A stretch of DNA of 64,000 bases, taken from Streptomyces flavofungini. GTDB lineage: Bacteria; Actinomycetota; Actinomycetes; Streptomycetales; Streptomycetaceae. Both the position numbers and the translations under genes were made by a program. The stretch covers positions 240,519 to 304,518 of the forward strand of contig NZ_BMVR01000011.1 in assembly GCF_014650815.1 (NCBI RefSeq), written 5' to 3'. Below the pieces are notes generated by a model. The model did not search any database, was not told the origin of the DNA, and saw only the letters and a program-made list of their open reading frames with translations. Shown piece by piece: positions 33,159-41,295 of the stretch. The stretch's first letter is position 1; every line of letters begins with the position of its first letter.

Positions 33159-36100
33159 TCAGTTCGTGCCGATCTTCGCCAGCAGGTCCACGATCCGGCT
33201 CTGCACCTCGTTGCTCGTGGACCGCTCCGCGAGGAACAGCACGGTCTCGCCCGCGGCGAGCTTCGGCAGGTCGGTCTCGTCGACGGCCGCCGTGTAGACC
33301 ACCAGGGGCGTGCGGTTGAGCTGCCCGTTCGCGCGCAGCCAGTCGACGATCCCGGCACGTCGGCGGCGTACCTGGAGCAGGTCCATGACCACCAGGTTCG
33401 GCCGCATCTGCGCGGCGAGCGTGACCGCGTCCGCGTCGCTCTCGGCCCGCGCGACCTTCATCCCGCGCCGCTCCAGGGTCGCGGTCAGGGCCAGCGCGAT
33501 CTCCTCGTGCTCCTCGATGAGCAGGACGCGCGACGGGTGCTGCTCGCTGTCGCGCGGAGCGAGGGCCTTCAGGAGTACGGCGGGGTCGGCGCCGTACGCC
33601 GCCTCGCGGGACGCCTGGCCGAGTCCCGCCGTGACCAGCACGGGAACCTCCGCGGCGACCGCCGCCTGCCGCAGCGACTGCAGCGCCGTACGCGTGATCG
33701 GCCCGGTCAGCGGGTCCACGAACAGGGCCGCGGGGAACGCGGCGATCTGCGCGTCGACCTCCTCGCGCGAGTGCACGATGACAGGGCGGTAGCCGCGGTC
33801 GCTGAGGGCCTGCTGGGTGGTCACGTCGGGCGCGGGCCACACCAGGAGGCGGCGCGGGTTGTCGAGCGGCTCGGGCGGCAACTCGTCGTCCATGGGCTGC
33901 GGCTGCGGCTGGTTCGACACCTCGACGGCGCCCCCGGGGCCGTCCAGGAGCTGCGGACCCTCGTCGGCGTCGGCGTCCGGAGCGCCGATCGCATAGGCGC
34001 GACCGGTGCCCTCCGTAGTCGGCGAAAGCCGGGGCTGCGGCTGTGCCTTGGCCTGCTGCGGCTGGGGTTGCGGCTGCGCCTGGGGGTGGGGGCGGGCCGC
34101 GTCCTGGCGTTCGTCGACTGCGGGGTCGGGCCGGGTGGACAGCCGCCTGCGCCGACCGGAGCCGCCGGAGGAGGGCTGCGCCGGGGTCTGGGACGGGTCC
34201 GGCTGCGGGGACTGCGGGGGCTGCGCCTGCGGCAAAGGGTGCGCCTGCGGGGGCTGCTGCGGCTGGCCGGGCTGCGGGGCGGGTCCGGCCTGCTGCGGCT
34301 GACCCGTCTGCCCCTGTGGCCCAGGTTGCCCGGGCTGCCCGGGCTGTCCCGGCTGCGCGGCGGCCTGGCGTCCGAAGGGCACGCCCTGTCCGAGCGTTCG
34401 TACGCTGATGGCGCGCCCCTGCGTCGAGTTCGGGTCGACGGGAGCGGCCTCGGCGGGCAGCGGCTGGGCGGCACGCACGCGTGGATCACGTTCCGGCGGC
34501 AGGGCTGCGCCCTGGGCGGGCGTGCCCTCGGCGTGCGGACCGGCCTGCGGCGGGACACCGGTGGCCGGGGTGCCGCCCGGCGGTGTGCCCTGGACCGGCA
34601 TCCCCTGGGACGGCGTCGCGGCGGCTTCGGCCGGAGCCTGCCGTGCGCGACGGCGGCCGGTCGGGGCCTGCGGCTGGGCGGCGGGGTTCGCCGGGGCTGC
34701 CTGCGCGGCCGGAGCGGCCGGGGCGGTCTGCCCGGGCAGCATCGCGGACTGCGCGGGGTGCGGCTGGGGCGGGGTGTGGTCGTCGGCCGGATCGCGCAGC
34801 GCGGTGGCATGCTGTCCGGTGTCGTCCTGCCTGGAGGGGCTGGTGGAACCGGTGGTGTTGGTGGAGCCGGTGGGGCCGACGCCGGGAGCTCCCACGGGCA
34901 GCCCGCCAGGCGCCGCACCGGGAGCCGCACCAGGCACACCACCCGGCACACCCGCAGGCACACCACCCGGCACACCCGCAGGCACACCACCCGGCACACC
35001 CGCAGCCACACCACCCGGCGCACCCGCAGGCAGCCCACCCTGCGCCCCAGCGGACGCACCCCGCCGAGCCCCCGCCGCCCGGGCCCCCTGCACTCCCTGA
35101 GCCCCCGCGGCCGACGCCCCCTGCGCCCCCGCGGACCGCCCGCTCTGCCGTACTTCCTGCGCTCCCACGGATCGCGCTCCCTGCGCCCCCGCAGTCACAC
35201 TCTCCTGGACCTGCGCCTGCGCCTCGGGCGCACCGCCCTGCGCGGGTACGCCACCACGGCCCCCCGCCTGAAGCCCGGCCTGCACACCCGCAGGAACGTT
35301 CACCGAGGCGCCGACCTGCACGGATCCACTGTGCGGAGCACCCAACTGACCGGCCCCGCCCGGCGAAACGCCGCCCTGGGGGCCACCACCCTGCGGAGCA
35401 CCCTGCCCGGCCCCGCCATAAACCCCACCGTCACCCGGCCCAGCCGCCCCGCCCACCTGCTCGGCCCGGCCAGGCGCGCCATCGCCCTCCTCGCGGTCCG
35501 CCTCGGCCGGAGGCAGCGCGAACACCCGCCCGCTGGAGGCCTCCTCCGCGGCGGCACGCTCACGGGCGGCGGCCAGCGCACGCCGGGCCCGTCGGCCACC
35601 GGTACGCGGCGCCTCAGCGCCCTCGCCGGACGCATCCGGCTCCGGACCGCCCGGCTGGCCCGTCCCCGAAGGCAACGCGGCCAGCGCCTGCTGCTCACCG
35701 CCGCGCCGGGCCCGCCGTCCGGACGCCACGGCGACCTCGGTCGACATCGGGCCGCCCTGCGACGGCACTCCCTGCGGCGGCACGGCCTGGCCCAGGGCCG
35801 CCGATCCGGCCGCGTGCTCGGCCGCCGTCACCACGGCACCCTCGGCGGGACTCGGCCGCCCCCGACGCCGTCCGGTGCCGCCCGCACCCCCCGAAGCGTC
35901 AGCGGACCCACCACTGGAGCCCGCACCACCGGCCCCGGCACCCGCACCCGCGCCGACGTCCGAGCCGACGCTCGCCGGTCCCTCGGCCACGGCCCGCCGC
36001 CTGCGCCGCCCGGTCCCACCGGACCCCGACCCGGCGGCCTCGACGGACCCCGTGTCATCCGCCGAGCCACCCGCAGCACCGGAACCGTTGTCCCCGGAGG

Positions 36101-37994
36101 CAGTGGCCGAGCCACCGTCATCCCCAGGGACCTCACTGTCCAAGAAGGAGTCCACCGAAGACCGCCGGGCCCGCCGACGTCCACCTCCGGTGCTCCCGGG
36201 TCCCCCGGAGGAACCCGCCCCCTGTCCGGGCACCTGCGCACCCGAACCAGCAGTCTCCGTGGACACCGAATAACCGAGGGCCCCGACAACGTCCGCCGCG
36301 GCCGCCGCGGCGGCGCCCGTGCCGTCGCCCCTGGGCACCTCGAGCACGTACGCGCTGCCGTTCATGCCCGGCACCTCGTGCGTCTGCAGCACGCCGCCGT
36401 GCGCCTCGACGATGCCGCGTACGACGGGCTCGTGCACCGGGTCCCCGCCGGAGTACGGCCCGCGCACCTCGATGCGGACGACCTCGCCGCGCTGGGCGGC
36501 GGCCACGACGACCGTCGAGTCGACGTACCCTGCCTGCCCCGCGGCGCCCGAAACCACGGCTCCCGCGCGTGTGTTGCCGGTAGCGTCGACTCCGGCGACG
36601 TCGGCGATCAGATGGGCCAGCGCGGTGGCGAGGCGGCGCGCGTCCACCTCGACCTCGATCGGCGGCGCGTGCACGGCGAACTGGGCGCGGCCCGGGCCGA
36701 TCAGCTCGACGGCACCGTCGACACCGGCGGCGACGACGGCGTCGAGCAGGACGGGCGTACGGGACAGCTGCTCGGTGCCGTCCTGGAGCCGCTGGAAGCC
36801 GAGGACGTTGTCGACGAGCGTCGTCATGCGGGCGTACCCGGCCGACAGGTGGTGGAGCACCTGGTTGGCCTCGGGCCAGAGCTGGCCCGCGTCGTCGGCG
36901 GCGAGCGCGGACAGTTCGCGGCGCAGCTCGTCGAGCGGGCCGCGCAGCGACTGGTCGAGGACGGCGGCGAGCTGGCTGTGCCGCGCGGAGAGGGTCTCGT
37001 ACCGGGCCTGCTCGCGCTCGGCGAGTTCCTCGTGGCGGTCCTTCTCGCGCTCGGCGAGCGCCGCGTAGCGCTCCTGCTCGGCGGCGAGTTCCTCCTCGCG
37101 CAGCTCGGCGGCCTCCGACAGCTCCTCGGCGTGCCGGGCGAGCGCGGCCTCGTACTTCTCGGCGAGGGAGTCGTAGGGCCGCCGGTCGGTGAACGTCATG
37201 ACGGCGCCGACGAGCTGGTCGCCGTCGCGCACGGGGGCCGTCGTCAGGTCGACGGAGACCTTCTCGCCGCTCTTGGACCACAGCACCTGGCCGCGTACGC
37301 GGTGCTTGCGGCCGGAGCGCAGGGTGTCCGCGAGCGGCGACTCGTCGTACGGGAAGGGGTCGCCGTCGGCGCGCGAGTGCAGGACGAGCTGGTGCAGCTC
37401 CTGGCCGCCGAGGTCGCTGGCGCGGAAGCCGAGTATCTGGGCGGCGGCGGGGTTCACGAGGACGACGCGGCCGTCGGTGTCGGTGCCGACGACGCCTTCC
37501 GCGGCGGCCCGCAGGATCATCTCGGTCTGGCGCTGCGAACGGGCGAGTTCGGCCTCGGTGTTGAGCGCGCCCGACAGGTCGCGGACGACGATCATCAGCA
37601 TCTCGTCGCTGCCGTAGCCGCCGTACCCGCCGTGGCTGCCGAACCGCTCGTCGTACGCGTGCCGGCTGTCTTCCAGGTTGGAGCTGGTGACCTCGACGGG
37701 GAACTCGGTGCCGTCCGTGCGGCGGGCGATCATCCGCTTCGGCTTGGTACGTCCGCGTTCGTCCGTGGAGTCCGGTCGGCGCATGGAGCCGGGGATCAGC
37801 CGGGAGTCGAACTCCGGCAGCAGATCGAGCAGTCCGCGTCCCACGAGCGCGGTGCCGGGCGCCTCGAAGGCCTCGAGCGCGATGGCGTTCGCGTTCACGA
37901 CGGTCCCGTTGGCGTTGACGAGCACCAGCGCGTCCGGGAGCGCGTCGAGTATGGCTGCGAGGCGAGCAGCGCCTCGGGATGGCCTGCTGCTCAC
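33159..37994 (-). CDS. Giant PAS protein with degenerate histidine kinase core and receiver
   Basis: A 1611-residue cytoplasmic protein. PAS domains are at about 10-60 and 155-275, followed by a Glu/Arg-rich coiled coil (about 275-345), then a region shaped like DHp plus HATPase (about 345-560), a Gly/Pro/Gln-rich disordered linker (about 560-1390) and two receiver-like domains (about 1395-1490 and 1500-1611). The phosphoacceptor motif is DQSLRGPL in place of SHELRTPL, the N-box Asn and G1 glycines are missing, and the last receiver keeps Asp in VVMDLLQ but has Glu where Lys is expected. It is therefore probably a sensor scaffold, not an active kinase. Confidence 0.85.
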   Translation of the reverse strand: MSSRPSRGAARLAAILDALPDALVLVNANGTVVNANAIALEAFEAPGTALVGRGLLDLLPEFDSRLIPGSMRRPDSTDERGRTKPKRMIARRTDGTEFPVEVTSSNLEDSRHAYDERFGSHGGYGGYGSDEMLMIVVRDLSGALNTEAELARSQRQTEMILRAAAEGVVGTDTDGRVVLVNPAAAQILGFRASDLGGQELHQLVLHSRADGDPFPYDESPLADTLRSGRKHRVRGQVLWSKSGEKVSVDLTTAPVRDGDQLVGAVMTFTDRRPYDSLAEKYEAALARHAEELSEAAELREEELAAEQERYAALAEREKDRHEELAEREQARYETLSARHSQLAAVLDQSLRGPLDELRRELSALAADDAGQLWPEANQVLHHLSAGYARMTTLVDNVLGFQRLQDGTEQLSRTPVLLDAVVAAGVDGAVELIGPGRAQFAVHAPPIEVEVDARRLATALAHLIADVAGVDATGNTRAGAVVSGAAGQAGYVDSTVVVAAAQRGEVVRIEVRGPYSGGDPVHEPVVRGIVEAHGGVLQTHEVPGMNGSAYVLEVPRGDGTGAAAAAAADVVGALGYSVSTETAGSGAQVPGQGAGSSGGPGSTGGGRRRARRSSVDSFLDSEVPGDDGGSATASGDNGSGAAGGSADDTGSVEAAGSGSGGTGRRRRRAVAEGPASVGSDVGAGAGAGAGGAGSSGGSADASGGAGGTGRRRGRPSPAEGAVVTAAEHAAGSAALGQAVPPQGVPSQGGPMSTEVAVASGRRARRGGEQQALAALPSGTGQPGGPEPDASGEGAEAPRTGGRRARRALAAARERAAAEEASSGRVFALPPAEADREEGDGAPGRAEQVGGAAGPGDGGVYGGAGQGAPQGGGPQGGVSPGGAGQLGAPHSGSVQVGASVNVPAGVQAGLQAGGRGGVPAQGGAPEAQAQVQESVTAGAQGARSVGAQEVRQSGRSAGAQGASAAGAQGVQGARAAGARRGASAGAQGGLPAGAPGGVAAGVPGGVPAGVPGGVPAGVPGGVPGAAPGAAPGGLPVGAPGVGPTGSTNTTGSTSPSRQDDTGQHATALRDPADDHTPPQPHPAQSAMLPGQTAPAAPAAQAAPANPAAQPQAPTGRRRARQAPAEAAATPSQGMPVQGTPPGGTPATGVPPQAGPHAEGTPAQGAALPPERDPRVRAAQPLPAEAAPVDPNSTQGRAISVRTLGQGVPFGRQAAAQPGQPGQPGQPGPQGQTGQPQQAGPAPQPGQPQQPPQAHPLPQAQPPQSPQPDPSQTPAQPSSGGSGRRRRLSTRPDPAVDERQDAARPHPQAQPQPQPQQAKAQPQPRLSPTTEGTGRAYAIGAPDADADEGPQLLDGPGGAVEVSNQPQPQPMDDELPPEPLDNPRRLLVWPAPDVTTQQALSDRGYRPVIVHSREEVDAQIAAFPAALFVDPLTGPITRTALQSLRQAAVAAEVPVLVTAGLGQASREAAYGADPAVLLKALAPRDSEQHPSRVLLIEEHEEIALALTATLERRGMKVARAESDADAVTLAAQMRPNLVVMDLLQVRRRRAGIVDWLRANGQLNRTPLVVYTAAVDETDLPKLAAGETVLFLAERSTSNEVQSRIVDLLAKIGTN
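34933..35036 (-). repeat. 24-bp coding repeats in the PAS protein linker
   Basis: About four to five copies of a 24-bp unit, GGCACACCACCCGGCACA followed by CCCGCA on the plus strand, encode GVPAGVPG on the minus strand. The unit keeps the reading frame. It gives an elastin-like stretch in the disordered linker. Confidence 0.8.
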
Positions 37995-38142
37995 GACGAC
38001 GCTTCCTCCCTGATTACCGCATCTTGCTGACCGCCCGAGCCATCTTGCCTCTCGGCTCGCGGCATGTCACGGGAGGGAGTCTACGGGGAGTGGTTGCGGG
38101 CGCGACGCCGGATGAGGGGGAGGTCGCACGCAGAAGCTGTGA

Positions 38143-38167
38143 GTCTTCCGTAGTCCCTGGTCACGGA
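38143..38167 (-). terminator. Hairpin downstream of the SSI gene
   Basis: CTTCCGT at 38143-38149 pairs with ACGGAAG at 38161-38167 around an 11-base loop. It lies 60 bp after the inhibitor stop codon on the minus strand and could end that transcript. Confidence 0.5.
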
Positions 38168-38226
38168 AGGGTCGCGAAGCACCCCTCCGGAGAGGCCCCG
38201 GCGCCCCGCCCACCACGGGCTCCGTC

Positions 38227-38787
38227 TCAACCGCCGTTCGCGGGCAGCACCGGCACGAGGCTGTTCCACCGCGAGATCTGGCAGCCGTCGGTACGCGAGA
38301 ACGTCGCGTCGACAGGACGCCCCTGCCAGGTGCCCGTGACGTGAGCGGTCTCCGGGCCGCCGTACTGCTGGGTGCACGCGGCGCCCCGCGCGACCGCCTT
38401 GAACGGATTCACGCCCTCCGCCGCGAGCTGATCAAGACGTTCGCACGCGTCATCGGGCGAAGGGTGCGTGCCGCCCGTGGGGGCGCATTCCAGGGTGTAC
38501 GTGCCGTCGCCCGCGCCGGACTCACCGACGGCGATGGTGAGCCGGTCGGCGTCGGGGCGGTCGACGGCGTGGTCGCCGATGGGGCCGGTGGCGTTGTCCG
38601 CGGCGCGGCCGAGGCTCCCGGTGCCGAGGAGGTCGGCGGCGCTCGGGCCGACCGCGCCGAGGGGACCGCCGCCGAGGCGGCCGCTGCCGAGGTGGTCCGC
38701 GTGCGCCGCGGTGGGGAGCGCGGTCAGCAGGGCGGCGGACGCGGCCGCGGCGGTGAGGAGGAGGCGGCACGGTGTGGACGGCTTCAC
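38227..38787 (-). CDS. Streptomyces subtilisin inhibitor family protein
   Basis: A 186-residue secreted protease inhibitor. A signal peptide ends near residue 30, and a Gly/Ala/Leu-rich segment (about 31-80) extends beyond the usual SSI core. The core (about 81-178) has Cys101, Cys115, Cys138 and Cys169 for the two SSI disulfides and the motif TGTWQGRPVDATFSR. The reactive-site loop reads ACTQQYGG, so the P1 position appears to be Gln140, where SSI has Met and many relatives Lys or Arg. SSI proteins inhibit serine proteases and are also transglutaminase substrates. Confidence 0.92.
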   Translation of the reverse strand: MKPSTPCRLLLTAAAASAALLTALPTAAHADHLGSGRLGGGPLGAVGPSAADLLGTGSLGRAADNATGPIGDHAVDRPDADRLTIAVGESGAGDGTYTLECAPTGGTHPSPDDACERLDQLAAEGVNPFKAVARGAACTQQYGGPETAHVTGTWQGRPVDATFSRTDGCQISRWNSLVPVLPANGG

Positions 38788-38985
38788 GGGTTCTCCCTGA
38801 GGGGCGCGGTTCCGGCGGATACCTACCGCCTCTAACGCCGCCGCCCCCGCCGCGTTGCGGCCCCGCTTTTACGCTTTGCTCTGCAGGCCGCCCGACTAGT
38901 ACCGTGGGGGCCGCGATTGGTGACGCGCCCCCTGGCTGTGTCATCATCTGCACGCACCCCCGCGCTCGCGCGGGTTTGCAGGTTG

Positions 38986-39076
38986 GGAGGCGTCGCCTAG
39001 TCCGGTCTATGGCGCCGCACTGCTAATGCGGTTTGGGTCTTAAAGCCCATCGAGGGTTCAAATCCCTCCGCCTCCG
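38986..39076 (+). tRNA. tRNA-Ser (anticodon GCU)
   Basis: A 91-nt class II tRNA with acceptor GGAGGCG/CGCCTCC, anticodon stem CCGCA/TGCGG around CTGCTAA (anticodon GCT at 39022-39024), long variable arm and T-arm GAGGG-TTCAAAT-CCCTC. The discriminator G is at 39076. Confidence 0.97.
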
Positions 39077-39086
39077 CACCACGATC

Positions 39087-39117
39087 CGAAGCCCCGGTCA
39101 TCAGACCGGGGCTTCGG
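39087..39117 (+). terminator. Terminator after tRNA-Ser(GCU)
   Basis: CCGAAGCCCCGGT at 39087-39099 pairs with ACCGGGGCTTCGG at 39105-39117 around a five-base loop, followed by TCGTTTCC. Confidence 0.88.
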
Positions 39118-39368
39118 TCGTTTCCGGCCAGGGGCTTCCATCGCCCCTGTCACCCATCGGCCGCCCCGGTCACCCATCAGGGTCACCCAGAGGCCGCCAC
39201 AAGATCACCCAGCCTGGCCGCGCGGAGCCCTCGCGGATGGCATTTGCCCAGCTCAGAAGGGGTGCGGGAAACGGATTTCGCCTCACGGCGCAGGTCATGT
39301 AATGTTGTTCCCGCAACGCCGACCGGGGCGAAAAGCCCGGAAGGAAGAGCAACACAACAGAAGAATCA
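39118..39368. other. Spacer between tRNA-Ser and tRNA-Arg
   Basis: 250 bp with no supported gene. A weak promoter for the tRNA-Arg could be TTTCGC-N18-TAATGT at 39276-39305. A hairpin-like stretch containing CCGGGGC and GCCCGG near 39323-39340 was compared with SRP RNA and rejected. Confidence 0.35.
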
Positions 39369-39441
39369 AGCACTCGTAGCTTAACGGATAGAGCATCTGA
39401 CTACGGATCAGAAGGTTGCAGGTTCGAATCCTGCCGAGTGC
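39369..39441 (+). tRNA. tRNA-Arg (anticodon ACG)
   Basis: A 73-nt tRNA with acceptor GCACTCG/CGAGTGC, anticodon stem TCTGA/TCAGA around CTACGGA (anticodon ACG at 39402-39404) and T-arm GCAGG-TTCGAAT-CCTGC. The A34 should be edited to inosine to read CGU, CGC and CGA. Confidence 0.97.
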
Positions 39442-39448
39442 ACATGGT

Positions 39449-39480
39449 GAAGAGGCCCCGGGATTCGTCCCGGGGCCTCT
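39449..39480 (+). terminator. Terminator after tRNA-Arg
   Basis: AAGAGGCCCCGGGA at 39449-39462 pairs perfectly with 39467-39480 around TTCG, a stable tetraloop. It is eight bases after the tRNA end, and on the opposite strand it can also serve the acetyltransferase gene ending at 39493. Confidence 0.92.
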
Positions 39481-39492
39481 TGCGTTGGTTGG

Positions 39493-40146
39493 TCAGGGCT
39501 TCTTCGGGGCCGCTGCCTCCAGGGCGGCGACCGAGCCCGACATGATGGTGCGGGTGTGGGTGGTGATGTGGTCGAGGGGCCAGTCCCACCAGGCGAGGTC
39601 GAGGAGGCGGGCGACGTCTTCGTCGGAGTAGCGGCGGCGGATGAGGGTGGCGGGGTTGCCGCCGACGATTCCGTAGTCGGGGACGTCGGTGGTGACGACC
39701 GAGCCGGAGGCGATGATCGCGCCGTGGCCGATGCGGACGCCCGGCATCACCATCGTGCGGTAGCCGAACCAGACGTCGTTGCCGATGACCGTGTCGCCGC
39801 GGCCGGGCAGGCCGCTGATCAGGTCGAAGTGCTCGGACCAGGAACCGCCCATGATCGGGAAGGGGAAGGTCGACGGGCCGTCCATGCGGTGGTTGGCGCC
39901 GTTCATGATGAACCGCACGCCCTCGCCGAGCGCGCAGAACTTCCCGATGATCAGCTTCTCCGGGCCGTAGTGGTAGAGGACGTTCCGGGTCTCGAAGGCC
40001 GTGGCGTCGTCCGGATCGTCGTAGTACGAGAACTCGCCCGCCTCGATCAACGGTGAGGTGATCAAGGGGCGGAGGAGCACCACGCGGGGCTGGTCCGGCA
40101 TCGGGTGCAGGACGTTCGGGTCGGGTGTGAGGGGGAGGGGTGGCAT
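39493..40146 (-). CDS. Xenobiotic (CatB/Vat-like) acetyltransferase
   Basis: A 217-residue hexapeptide-repeat acetyltransferase of the XAT family, close in motifs to CatB and Vat proteins that acetylate chloramphenicol or streptogramins. Left-handed beta-helix signs include IGKFCALGEGVRFIMNGANHRMDG (with the catalytic-type His) and GDTVIGNDVWFGYRTMVMPGVRIGHGAIIASGSVV (in parts: VIGNDVWFG, IGHGAIIASG). Whether it confers resistance is unknown. The ATG at 40146 has AGGAG ten bases upstream; an upstream frame through the GGTGCC repeat is not favoured. Confidence 0.9.
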   Translation of the reverse strand: MPPLPLTPDPNVLHPMPDQPRVVLLRPLITSPLIEAGEFSYYDDPDDATAFETRNVLYHYGPEKLIIGKFCALGEGVRFIMNGANHRMDGPSTFPFPIMGGSWSEHFDLISGLPGRGDTVIGNDVWFGYRTMVMPGVRIGHGAIIASGSVVTTDVPDYGIVGGNPATLIRRRYSDEDVARLLDLAWWDWPLDHITTHTRTIMSGSVAALEAAAPKKP

Positions 40147-40163
40147 GGGTGGTCTGCTCCTAG

Positions 40164-40247
40164 GGTGCCGGTGCCGGTGCCGGTGCCGGTGCCGGTGCCG
40201 GTGCTGGTGCCGGTGCCGGTGCCGGTGCCGGTGCTGGTGCCGGTGGT
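40164..40247. repeat. GGTGCC hexanucleotide microsatellite upstream of the acetyltransferase
   Basis: Thirteen consecutive GGTGCC-type hexamers (40164-40241), the seventh and twelfth being GGTGCT, giving a 30-bp higher-order period, then GGTGGT. It lies about 20 bp ahead of the acetyltransferase start, between its ribosome site and the MOSC gene stop. Confidence 0.92.
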
Positions 40248-40309
40248 CATCGCAGGTTCGGCTACGGCCTCGTTCGGCGTCCACCCATTACTTCCCAAGG
40301 GGTTCCCTC

Positions 40310-41140
40310 CTAGGGGACTTCGGGGTCGGCCCAGGTGCCGACCGTCACCTCGTCGCCGACGGAGATCTTGCCGGGGGTCAGCACGGCGTACTTCGTGCCC
40401 AGGGCGACCCCGCCCTGGGGGGCGCGGCGGTAGGTGGCGAGGGTGCGCAGGGGTTCCGGGCCGGCGCGGCGGCCCGCGTCCTGGTCGACGAGGGTGACGG
40501 CGCAGCGTATGGCCGGTTTCGTGTAGCCGAGTTCGGTGGTGCCGATCGTGAGGTGGTGGGCGCGGTCCTCGGTGTGCGGCTCGTCCCAGCCCGAGATGAC
40601 GACGTTGGGGCGGAAGCGGTCCATGGGGAGGAGTTCGGCGCCCCGTTCGAGCAGCTTCGCGTTCAACAGGTCCACCGTGGCGCGGGAGATGAGGTGCAGG
40701 GCGCTGCTGTCCGCATAGCCCGAGGTGCCGGGGGTCAGGCCGTCGGTCACGCGGTGGTGCTCCGGCGGTACGCGGACGAGTCGGCTCGGCGCGTCCAGTA
40801 CGTCCGACAGCCACGCCGCCGCCGGGTCGCCCTGGTCGATCCCCGTGTACGCCGCCCCGAACAGGTCCACGTCCCGGCGCGGGCCCGTCGTGTCGACGTC
40901 CACGTGGACCTCGTCGTGGCCGGGGGCCCGCAGCGTCAGCCGGGTGCCGTCCGCGTCGACGGCGGGCTGGATCAGGGCCAGCCCCGGGTCCCGCCGCTGC
41001 GTTCGGTACGTCCCCTCCTCGCTGACGACCATGAAACTGCGGTCGTGCGCCAGGCCCGCCGGTGTCAGGACGGCCTCGCTCGTCGATGTCCCGGCGCAGC
41101 CCTTGATGGGGTAGTACGACAGCTCGGCGACGACGGCCAT
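40310..41140 (-). CDS. MOSC domain protein
   Basis: A 276-residue protein with an N-terminal MOSC beta-barrel domain (about 1-105; VVAELSYYPIKGCAGTSTSEAVLTPAGLAHDR in parts: SYYPIKGCAG) and a C-terminal MOSC domain (about 115-270) with FRPNVVISGWDEP and the conserved Cys in AIRCAVTLVDQDAG. MOSC proteins such as mARC and YiiM-like enzymes reduce N-hydroxylated compounds with a molybdenum cofactor. The ATG at 41140 (MAVVAELSYYP) follows AAGGACC. It may be transcribed together with the acetyltransferase gene. Confidence 0.92.
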   Translation of the reverse strand: MAVVAELSYYPIKGCAGTSTSEAVLTPAGLAHDRSFMVVSEEGTYRTQRRDPGLALIQPAVDADGTRLTLRAPGHDEVHVDVDTTGPRRDVDLFGAAYTGIDQGDPAAAWLSDVLDAPSRLVRVPPEHHRVTDGLTPGTSGYADSSALHLISRATVDLLNAKLLERGAELLPMDRFRPNVVISGWDEPHTEDRAHHLTIGTTELGYTKPAIRCAVTLVDQDAGRRAGPEPLRTLATYRRAPQGGVALGTKYAVLTPGKISVGDEVTVGTWADPEVP

Positions 41141-41295
41141 GCGGTGGTCCTTCTTTCGGTCGCGGTGCGGAGACGGTGCTCTTGGGCAACGTAGGGGCAA
41201 CGTAGGGGACCGGTCCGAAAATGCCATACGCCGAAGGTCTTGTGTGTCTGTGCTGGTCAGGGGGCATTGTCAGTGGGGTGCTGCATGCTCTTCGC

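Noticed and set aside
33507..38030. A 1507-codon plus-strand frame opposite the giant PAS gene
   Set aside because: High G+C leaves antisense frames open. The minus-strand frame has PAS and receiver motifs, while the plus frame has only low-complexity Arg/Gly/Leu sequence.
39301..39360. SRP-like RNA between tRNA-Ser and tRNA-Arg (contains GCCCGGAAGGAAG)
   Set aside because: Only the GGAAGGAAG-type string matches; the conserved helix partners and the AGCAGCC arm of SRP RNA are missing.
40147..40284. N-terminal His-Arg repeat extension of the acetyltransferase
   Set aside because: It is the translation of the GGTGCC microsatellite, and the ATG at 40146 has a properly spaced AGGAG.
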